Below, in pieces: positions 1 to 5,783 of a stretch of DNA of 8,169 nt. The position numbers were made by a program, and so were the translations under genes. Where the stretch lies: NCBI RefSeq assembly GCF_032229525.1, contig NZ_JAVTWB010000146.1:1-8169 (forward strand), written 5' to 3'. Below the pieces are notes generated by a model. The model saw nothing but the letters and a program-made list of their open reading frames with translations. It ran no database searches and was not told the origin of the DNA. Each line of letters begins with the position of its first letter. Positions within the stretch are counted from its first letter, which is position 1. The stretch comes from Accumulibacter sp032229525. Its GTDB lineage: Bacteria; Pseudomonadota; Gammaproteobacteria; Burkholderiales; Rhodocyclaceae.

Positions 1-1511
1 TCGTCGATGCGAGACGCGAATGCGTCTTCCTGGCGGTCGACCGCTTCGCGGTGCACACCCTCTGCTATCGCGCCGATGAGCGGACGCTCGCCTTCTCCGA
101 CCGCGCCGACTGTGTTCAGGGCGGCAGCAAGGAGTTTGACCCGCAGGCAATCTTCGATTACCTGTACTTCCACATGATCCCGGCGCCGCGCACGATCTTC
201 CAGGGGGTGCACCGGCTGCCGGCCGCCCATGCTCTGCTGGTCGACCGGCAGGGCGCGCGCGCGATCCGGCACTGGCCGCTACGCTTCGACGAAAACCACC
301 GGCAGCCTTTCGCGGCGAGCCGTGACACTTTCCGCCAGCTGATTCGCGATGCCGTCGCCGAAGAGGTCTCCGGGCACCCGCGTGTCGGCGCCTTCCTCTC
401 CGGTGGCACTGACAGCTCGACGGTCGCCGGCATGCTCGGCCAGGTCACCGGCCAGGCGGCCCCGGCCTACTCGATCGGTTTCGAAGCCGAGGGCTACGAC
501 GAAATGGCGTACGCCCGTCTCGCCGCCAAGCACTTCGGCTGCGAGCATCACGAGTATTACGTGACCCCGGCGGACCTGCTGGCCAGCATCCCGGCAGTCG
601 CGCAGCACCACGACCAACCCTTTGGCAACTCCTCCGCCCTGCCCGCCTACTACTGCGCGAAGATGGCGCATGCCGACGGCTGTACCAAGATGCTGGCCGG
701 CGACGGCGGCGACGAGCTCTTCGGCGGCAACACGCGTTATGCGATGCAGCGCCTGTTCGAGTTTTACCAGTCCGTACCGAATGGTTTGAGGAAGCTGATC
801 GAGCCGATGTGCGGCGACGACAGCGTCCTGCGACGCATACCCGGCCTCAAGCAGGCCACCGGCTATGTCCGTCATTCGCGGGTACCGATGCCGGATCGGC
901 TGCAGAGCTTCAACCTGATCATGCAACTCGATCCGGCGAAGGTGCTCAGCGCCGATTTTCTTGCCCAGATCGACCTCGGCGAACCATCGCGACACATGCA
1001 GGCAACCTGGAACGAGTGCCGGGCGCCCAGCCTGATCAACCGCATGCTGGCCTACGACTGGCGCTACACGCTGGCCGACAGCGACCTGCCGAAAGTGCGC
1101 GGGGCCACCGAGATGGCCGGGCTCGAGGTCGGCTATCCCTTGCTGGGCGACCGCCTGACCGATTTCTCGATGGCGCTGCCTGCCAACTGGAAGCTGCGCC
1201 GCTTCAAACTGCGCTGGTTCTTCAAGGAAGCCCTGCGCGGTTACCTGCCCGACGAGATTCTGACCAAGTCGAAAAAAGGCTTCGGACTGCCGTTCGGCGT
1301 GTGGGCCAACCGCAACCCGGCGCTCAAGCAACTCGCCGAGGACTCGCTGAACAGCCTCGCCACTCGGGGCATCGTACGCCCCGACTTCATTCACCAGCTG
1401 ATCACCGAACACCTCCCTGAACACCCCGGTTACTACGGCGAGATGGTGTGGATCCTGATGATGCTCGAACAGTGGTTGCGTGGCCAGGAGGAGCGGTGCG
1501 CTGCGGGGTAG
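1..1511 (+). CDS. Asparagine synthase-type amidotransferase, 5' partial
   Basis: This gene is cut by the window edge. The frame is open from base 3 and reads straight into family-like sequence (FLAVDRFAVHTLCYR), so the GTG at 51 is an internal codon and not the start. About 502 residues are visible; by comparison with the family (about 600-640 residues) I estimate that 120-140 N-terminal residues are missing, including the catalytic Cys2 of the glutaminase domain. The visible part holds the end of the glutaminase domain, then the synthetase domain with the PP-loop SGGTDSS (399-419), which binds ATP, the GDGGDELFGG motif (699-728), and KKGFGLPFG near 1270-1300. Family chemistry is glutamine-dependent amidation of a carboxylate through an acyl-AMP intermediate. 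Such proteins recur in exosortase/EPS loci, but this one does not look identical to the usual XrtA amidotransferase (LSGGVDSS type), so the acceptor is unknown. It is cytoplasmic. It ends in TAG and is followed by a gap of about 105 bases. Confidence 0.88.
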   Translation, partial: VDARRECVFLAVDRFAVHTLCYRADERTLAFSDRADCVQGGSKEFDPQAIFDYLYFHMIPAPRTIFQGVHRLPAAHALLVDRQGARAIRHWPLRFDENHRQPFAASRDTFRQLIRDAVAEEVSGHPRVGAFLSGGTDSSTVAGMLGQVTGQAAPAYSIGFEAEGYDEMAYARLAAKHFGCEHHEYYVTPADLLASIPAVAQHHDQPFGNSSALPAYYCAKMAHADGCTKMLAGDGGDELFGGNTRYAMQRLFEFYQSVPNGLRKLIEPMCGDDSVLRRIPGLKQATGYVRHSRVPMPDRLQSFNLIMQLDPAKVLSADFLAQIDLGEPSRHMQATWNECRAPSLINRMLAYDWRYTLADSDLPKVRGATEMAGLEVGYPLLGDRLTDFSMALPANWKLRRFKLRWFFKEALRGYLPDEILTKSKKGFGLPFGVWANRNPALKQLAEDSLNSLATRGIVRPDFIHQLITEHLPEHPGYYGEMVWILMMLEQWLRGQEERCAAG

Positions 1512-1586
1512 CACCGATGGTGGCAGTTTTCACGCCAGCCGGAACAATTTCACAGTCAAAACACCGCATGTCGTTAGAATCGGTGC
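1511..1586. repeat. 8-bp inverted repeat in the gap before the ligase gene
   Basis: GCACCGAT at 1511-1518 is matched by its exact reverse complement ATCGGTGC at 1579-1586, with 60 bases between. The left arm begins on the last base of the amidotransferase stop codon. The gap also holds a candidate -10 box, TAGAAT at 1575-1580 (5 of 6 matches to TATAAT), but no credible -35 box lies 16-18 bases upstream. If used, it would place a transcript start about 30 bases before the ligase ATG. The repeat could be an operator, a weak long-range stem or chance; by rough estimate an 8-bp match in a gap this size is not very rare. Confidence 0.3.
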
Positions 1587-1616
1587 CTCCAAAACCCTCA
1601 CCATCGCGCCAGAGAC

Positions 1617-3263
1617 ATGACCGACGCAAGCCTGCTCGCCGAGCTGATCAAGCACGCCGCCACCCGCAATCCAGATGCCATAGCCCTCACCTACGGCAAG
1701 CAGTCGATAAGCTACGGCGCCTTGCAGCAATCGATCGCCGCGTTCGTCAGCGGGCTGGTGAGCGTCGGCCTGCAGCGCGGCGAGCGGGTTGCCATCTACC
1801 TGGAGAAGCGGCTGGAAACGGTCGTTGCCAGCTTTGGCGCCACCGCTGCCGGCTGCGTCTTCGTGCCGCTCAACCCGTTGCTCAAAGCGGACCAGGTCGC
1901 CTACATCATGCACGACTGCAATGTGCGGGCACTGGTCACTTCCAATGAACGGCTGTCCCTGCTGACACCGGTCCTGTCGTCCTGCCATGACCTGCGCCAC
2001 GTGATCCTGGCCAATGCCGAGCCGCTGCCGAAGCGTGAGGGTCCACTGGCCACCCTGCGCTGGGACGACCTGCTGCAGGCCAGGGCGCAGGCCGGCCACC
2101 GGGTGATCGACACCGACATGGCGGCTATCCTTTACACCTCGGGTAGTACCGGCAAGCCGAAAGGCGTCGTGCTCTCGCACCGCAACATGGTCGCCGGCGC
2201 CAAGAGCGTTGCCAGCTACCTCGAGAACACCGCCGACGACACCCTGTTGGCCGCCCTGCCGCTGTCTTTCGACGCCGGCTTCAGTCAGCTGACCACCGCT
2301 TTCCACGTCGGCGCGCGCGTCGTCCTGCTCAACTACCTGATGCCGCGCGATGTGCTCAAGGCGCTGGTACAGGAACGAGTGACCGGCTTGACCGCCGTGC
2401 CCCCGCTCTATATCCAGCTCTCGGAACTCGAATGGCCCGCGGCGATCAGCGAACATCTGCGCTACTTCGCCAATACCGGTGGCCGCATGCCGCGCGAAAC
2501 GCTGACCGCCTTGCGTACCCGCCTGCCGACGAGCAAGCCCTATCTGATGTACGGCCTCACCGAAGCATTCCGCTCCACCTACCTGCCACCCGACGAGGTT
2601 GACCGACGCCCCGATTCGATCGGCAAGGCCATCCCCAACGCCGAGATTCTGGTCTTGCGCGAGGACGGCTCGGCCTGCGCTGCCAACGAACCCGGCGAAC
2701 TGGTCCATCGCGGCGCGCTGGTCGGCATGGGCTACTGGAACGATCACAAAAAAACCGCCGAACGCTACAAGCCCTTGCCGGCCAACACGCCCGGCCGCGA
2801 TGCCGGGCTGGTGCTGCCCGAGATCGCCGTCTTTTCCGGCGACACGGTGCGCATCGACGAGGAGGGATACCTCTATTTCATCGGTCGCCGGGACGAGATG
2901 ATGAAGACTTCGGGTTATCGCGTCAGCCCGACCGAGGTCGAGGAAGTACTTTACGCGACCCGGCTGGTCGGCGAATGCGTCGCTTTCGGCGTTGACCACC
3001 CGACGCTCGGTCATGCCATCCAGGTGATCGCCACACCGGGCTCCGGCGGCAGTCTCGACACCGCCGAACTGCTCGCGGAGTGCCGTCGGCGGATGCCGGC
3101 CTACATGGTGCCGGCGGGCGTCACCGTGCGACCGGGCCCCCTGCCGCGTAACCCCAATGGCAAGATCGACCGCAAGGCGCTGGCTGGTGAGTTCCTGGCC
3201 AGACAGTCGCCCGCACCAGACGCGACGAACCTCGACGCTTGCCGCGAAGGAAGCAGCCAGTGA
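1617..3263 (+). CDS. Acyl-CoA ligase (AMP-forming), exosortase A system-associated
   Basis: This is an ANL-superfamily adenylating enzyme of 548 residues, which activates a carboxylate as acyl-AMP and then passes it to CoA or a carrier thiol. Visible motifs in order are the P-loop YTSGSTGKPKG (residues 173-183), YLMYGLTEAF (309-318) with the Glu that helps bind Mg-ATP, SGD (407-409) with the ribose-binding Asp 409, the hinge and A8 region GRRDEMMKTSG (423-433), and PNGKIDRK with the catalytic Lys 516. The large domain covers about residues 1-410 and the mobile C-terminal domain the rest; all catalytic positions are intact. ATG 1617 is the first possible start, because an in-frame TAG stands at 1575 and no start codon lies between. 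Its ribosome binding site is weak. The overall sequence matches my memory of the family found beside exosortase A genes (TIGR03098 type). Its stop overlaps the decarboxylase start, so the two are probably made together. The native substrate is not known. Confidence 0.9.
   Translation: MTDASLLAELIKHAATRNPDAIALTYGKQSISYGALQQSIAAFVSGLVSVGLQRGERVAIYLEKRLETVVASFGATAAGCVFVPLNPLLKADQVAYIMHDCNVRALVTSNERLSLLTPVLSSCHDLRHVILANAEPLPKREGPLATLRWDDLLQARAQAGHRVIDTDMAAILYTSGSTGKPKGVVLSHRNMVAGAKSVASYLENTADDTLLAALPLSFDAGFSQLTTAFHVGARVVLLNYLMPRDVLKALVQERVTGLTAVPPLYIQLSELEWPAAISEHLRYFANTGGRMPRETLTALRTRLPTSKPYLMYGLTEAFRSTYLPPDEVDRRPDSIGKAIPNAEILVLREDGSACAANEPGELVHRGALVGMGYWNDHKKTAERYKPLPANTPGRDAGLVLPEIAVFSGDTVRIDEEGYLYFIGRRDEMMKTSGYRVSPTEVEEVLYATRLVGECVAFGVDHPTLGHAIQVIATPGSGGSLDTAELLAECRRRMPAYMVPAGVTVRPGPLPRNPNGKIDRKALAGEFLARQSPAPDATNLDACREGSSQ
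3246..3253 (+). promoter_or_regulatory. Ribosome binding site that fixes the decarboxylase start
   Basis: GAAGGAAG lies inside the end of the ligase gene. Its AAGGA core is 8 bases before GTG 3260, which is good spacing. This favours GTG 3260 over the in-frame TTG at 3239 and over ATG 3299. Confidence 0.65.
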
Positions 3264-4504
3264 ACAAACCCGAACGGAGCGCCCCCCGCCACGCCCCCAT
3301 GAGCCAGTTTCCCGTCACGGACGGCGAACTCATGGTCGGCGCTCTCCCGCTCTCCCGGCTCGCCGCACGCGTCGGGCAAACGCCTTTTTACGCCTACGAC
3401 CGTCAGTTGCTGACGCGCCGTGTGGCCGAACTGCGGGCAGCGCTGCCGCCCACCTTGAAGCTGCACTATGCGATGAAGGCCAACCCGATGCCGGCGCTGG
3501 TCTGCCATATGGCCGGGCTGGTCGATGGCATCGACGTCGCTTCGGGCGGCGAACTGAAGGTCGCCCTGGACGCCGCTGCCGATCCGCGCGAGGTCAGCTT
3601 CGCCGGCCCCGGCAAACAACGCGCCGAGCTGCGGCAGGCAGTCGCCGCCGGCATCCTGATCAACATCGAATCGTTTCGCGAAATCACCGAACTGGCGGCG
3701 ATCAGCCGCGAGACCGCTTGCCCGGCGCGCGTTGCGGTACGGGTGAATCCCGATTTCGAGCTGAAAAGTTCGGGCATGAAGATGGGCGGTGGCGCCAAGC
3801 AGTTCGGCGTCGACGCCGAGCAGGTCCCCGAACTGCTGGCCGAGATCGGCCGCTCCGGGCTGGCCTTCGAAGGCTTCCACCTCTTTGCCGGCTCGCAGAA
3901 CCTAAAACCCGAAGCCATCGTCGAGGCGCAGAGCAAAAGTTTCGAACTCGCCTTGCGCCTGGCGCAGTCAGCGCCCTCGCCGATCCGCTTCCTCAATCTC
4001 GGCGGCGGCTTCGGTATCCCCTACTTCCCGGGCGAACAGCACCTCGATCTGGCGCCGATCGGCGCCAACCTGGCAACGATTGTCGACCGTGCGTCGCGTG
4101 AATTGCCGGAAGCCGAACTGGTGATCGAACTCGGGCGTTATCTGGTCGGCGAAGCAGGCATCTACGTCGCCCGCGTCGTCGACCGCAAGGTCTCGCGCGG
4201 TCATACCTTCCTGGTCGTCGACGGTGGCCTGCACCACCACCTGTCGGCGTCGGGCAATTTCGGCCAGGTGATCCGCAAGAACTACCCGGTCGCCATCGGC
4301 AACAAAATGGCGCCGACCGAGCATGAAACGGTATCGGTGGTCGGCCCGCTGTGCACGCCACTCGACCTGCTGGCCGACCGAATGGAACTTGCCAGGGCGG
4401 AACCGGGGGACCTGGTGGTGATCTTTCAATCCGGCGCTTACGGTTTTACGGCCAGCCCACAGGCCTTTCTCGGGCATCCGGCTTGTGTCGAGGTGATGGG
4501 ATGA
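3260..4504 (+). CDS. PLP-dependent decarboxylase, exosortase A system-associated
   Basis: This 414-residue enzyme belongs to the fold-III (alanine racemase-like) decarboxylases, the group with diaminopimelate, ornithine and arginine decarboxylases. Visible features are HYAMKAN with the PLP Schiff-base Lys 73, FHLFAGSQ (His 207, stacking on PLP), LNLGGGFG (Gly 248-250, PLP phosphate loop), ELGR (Arg 293, in place of the usual EPGR) and GPLCTPLD with Cys 365. That Cys stands where diaminopimelate and ornithine decarboxylases place the active-site Cys donated by the partner subunit, although the next residue is Thr and not the usual Glu. The exact amino acid substrate is therefore open. The overall sequence fits the exosortase-A-associated family (TIGR03099 type). 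I chose GTG 3260 because it overlaps the ligase stop as GTGA, has a good ribosome binding site, and gives a family-like N-terminus (MNKPERS). ATG 3299 is an alternative that would shorten the protein by 13 residues. Pairing with the ligase suggests action on an activated or carrier-bound amino acid, which is inference. Confidence 0.9.
   Translation: MNKPERSAPRHAPMSQFPVTDGELMVGALPLSRLAARVGQTPFYAYDRQLLTRRVAELRAALPPTLKLHYAMKANPMPALVCHMAGLVDGIDVASGGELKVALDAAADPREVSFAGPGKQRAELRQAVAAGILINIESFREITELAAISRETACPARVAVRVNPDFELKSSGMKMGGGAKQFGVDAEQVPELLAEIGRSGLAFEGFHLFAGSQNLKPEAIVEAQSKSFELALRLAQSAPSPIRFLNLGGGFGIPYFPGEQHLDLAPIGANLATIVDRASRELPEAELVIELGRYLVGEAGIYVARVVDRKVSRGHTFLVVDGGLHHHLSASGNFGQVIRKNYPVAIGNKMAPTEHETVSVVGPLCTPLDLLADRMELARAEPGDLVVIFQSGAYGFTASPQAFLGHPACVEVMG
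4490..4497 (+). promoter_or_regulatory. Near-perfect ribosome binding site before ATG 4501
   Basis: GAGGTGAT matches the complement of the 16S rRNA 3' end over 8 bases, and the GAGG core is 7 bases before ATG 4501. It is the best Shine-Dalgarno match I saw in the window, yet the ATG it serves opens only a 26-codon frame. Confidence 0.6.
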
Positions 4505-4581
4505 ACACGGCACTGCGCGGTCAATCGCTGACGCCATGGTTCACGCGCTGCGCATTCTGCTTGCGGAACGACCAGCCTTGA
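4501..4581 (+). CDS. Possible 26-residue coupled leader ORF
   Basis: ATG 4501 overlaps the decarboxylase stop as ATGA and has an excellent ribosome binding site. It opens a frame of 26 residues that begins MNTALRGQSLTPWF, contains a CAFC pair, and stops at TGA 4579-4581. That stop overlaps an in-frame TTG (4578) of the aminotransferase-like gene as TTGA. I do not recognise the peptide. It has no convincing membrane segment or signal peptide. It could be a translated leader that feeds ribosomes to the next gene, a remnant of a deleted gene, or the true N-terminus of the next gene separated by a frameshift or sequencing error. The start signal is strong; whether the peptide matters is unknown. 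Confidence 0.35.
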   Translation: MNTALRGQSLTPWFTRCAFCLRNDQP

Positions 4582-5783
4582 AGTTCTTTCGCTTTGACCC
4601 CAGCCCTTGTGCCTATCCGAAGCCCCGGGTATCTCTGCTGCCCAACGCCCCCGTTTTGCCATCGCCCCTGAGACGGCGCTCCCGGGCAAGCGAACACCGC
4701 CAGACAGCACGGCATTTCCGCCATTTCACGCGCGGCCGCTACGCCCTTGGCGAAGCCTACCAGCTGGTCGGGCTCGATCCCCGGGGCGTACTTCTGGCCC
4801 CGGCCTACCATTGCGTGACGATGCTGGACCCGGCCCTGGCTCTGGGTGCACGAATCCATCTCTACCCCCTAAAGGCGGATCTTTCTCCCGACCAAGTCGC
4901 CCTGGACGAGCTCCTTTCGCGCATCCGCGAGCCGGTCAAGGCGCTCCTGGCGACGCATTATTTCGGCATAGTGCAGGACTTTTCTCGATTGCGGGAGTGG
5001 TGTGAAGACCGCCAGATCGCCTTGATCGAGGACTGTTCGCACGTCCTGTTCACCGAGAACTACGGCGCCGCCGGTAGCGGGATCCATGGCCGCTTCGTGG
5101 TTTCCAGCCCGTACAAGTTTTTCCCGTGCGACGACGGCGGATTGCTCTACGCTTCTGATGCTCACCTTCTCGACACTGCCCACACCCGCCCGGCAACTCT
5201 GGTCGAAGAGTTTCGCGGCATCAAGCACGTTATGGAAAGAAGCCGAGACACGCGACCTGCGGCCGGCGACATCGCATTGATCGACTCGCGACTTGACCTC
5301 ATGAGCGCCAACCCTGCAGTCTTTGGCAATGATGAAATTATCGAACGCTCGGCTCCTTCTTCTCTTTTCGCGGGAGGCGCAGTCGCCAAGGCTTCGTTGC
5401 GCAGCTCGCGGTTTGTCGTTGCCCATTCATCGGTCGACGAAAACATCCAGCGCCGCCGCGAGAACTACCAGCACTGGGTGCGCGCCACGGCGGGCGTCCC
5501 GAACTGCCAGGCGTTGTTCCCCGTCTTGCCGGCAGACTGCGCGCCGTACATGTTCCCGCTGCATATCGACCGTCCCGACCCGCACTTTCATTGGCTGAAG
5601 CACCTCGGGGTCCCGATCTGGCGCTGGGACGAAATGGCAGATTCGAGTTGCGGCATTGCACGGGACTACCGCCTGCACCTGCTGCATTTGCCGTGCCATC
5701 AGGCACTGACCAACGGGCAGATGGACTGGATGACCGCCGCCCTCGACAAGACCTTGCGCCATGCCATTAAGGGAGTTCACTGA
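4536..5783 (+). CDS. Divergent DegT/DnrJ/EryC1-type PLP aminotransferase homologue
   Basis: From ATG 4536 this is 415 residues, a normal length for fold-I sugar aminotransferases of the DegT/DnrJ/EryC1/StrS type, which put an amino group on a nucleotide-linked keto sugar. Visible features are FTRGRYAL (residues 64-71), the APAYHC strand (89-93), THYFG (140-144), EDCSH with Asp 166, expected to contact the PLP pyridine nitrogen, and SPYKFFPCDDGG with the Schiff-base Lys 194. The usual GEGG after the lysine is replaced by DDGG, so the protein is divergent, but both key PLP residues are present. The start is uncertain. ATG 4536 is the first start codon in frame after the stop at 4494 but has no visible ribosome binding site. 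TTG 4578 gives 401 residues starting directly at KFFRFDP, where conserved-looking sequence begins, and overlaps the stop of the 26-codon frame. The gene ends in TGATG, overlapping the next start by one base. The substrate is unknown. Confidence 0.8.
   Translation: MVHALRILLAERPALKFFRFDPSPCAYPKPRVSLLPNAPVLPSPLRRRSRASEHRQTARHFRHFTRGRYALGEAYQLVGLDPRGVLLAPAYHCVTMLDPALALGARIHLYPLKADLSPDQVALDELLSRIREPVKALLATHYFGIVQDFSRLREWCEDRQIALIEDCSHVLFTENYGAAGSGIHGRFVVSSPYKFFPCDDGGLLYASDAHLLDTAHTRPATLVEEFRGIKHVMERSRDTRPAAGDIALIDSRLDLMSANPAVFGNDEIIERSAPSSLFAGGAVAKASLRSSRFVVAHSSVDENIQRRRENYQHWVRATAGVPNCQALFPVLPADCAPYMFPLHIDRPDPHFHWLKHLGVPIWRWDEMADSSCGIARDYRLHLLHLPCHQALTNGQMDWMTAALDKTLRHAIKGVH
5769..5775 (+). promoter_or_regulatory. 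Ribosome binding site of the double GNAT gene
   Basis: AAGGGAG stands 7 bases before ATG 5783, inside the end of the aminotransferase-like gene. It supports ATG 5783 as the start. Confidence 0.65.

Noticed and set aside
51..53. GTG as the start of the amidotransferase
   Set aside because: The same frame is open to the window edge and already encodes glutaminase-domain-like sequence upstream of it.
279..1514. Long open frame of 411 codons on the minus strand
   Set aside because: It lies opposite the amidotransferase, whose motifs are clear; its translation is low-complexity in V, G, A, Q and R with no recognisable domain, as expected of antisense frames in GC-rich genes.
1541..1554. AACAATTTCACA resembles the lac operator/promoter region of cloning vectors
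   Set aside because: The match is short and flanking bases do not continue it, so it is neither vector sequence nor a lac operator.
1530..3014. Long open frame of 494 codons on the minus strand
   Set aside because: It is antisense to the ligase with all its ANL motifs and shows only biased composition (G, V, Q, A, H, D).
3239..3241. TTG start for the decarboxylase
   Set aside because: It lies upstream of the good AAGGA site and deep in the ligase gene; GTG 3260 has proper spacing and the stop-start overlap.
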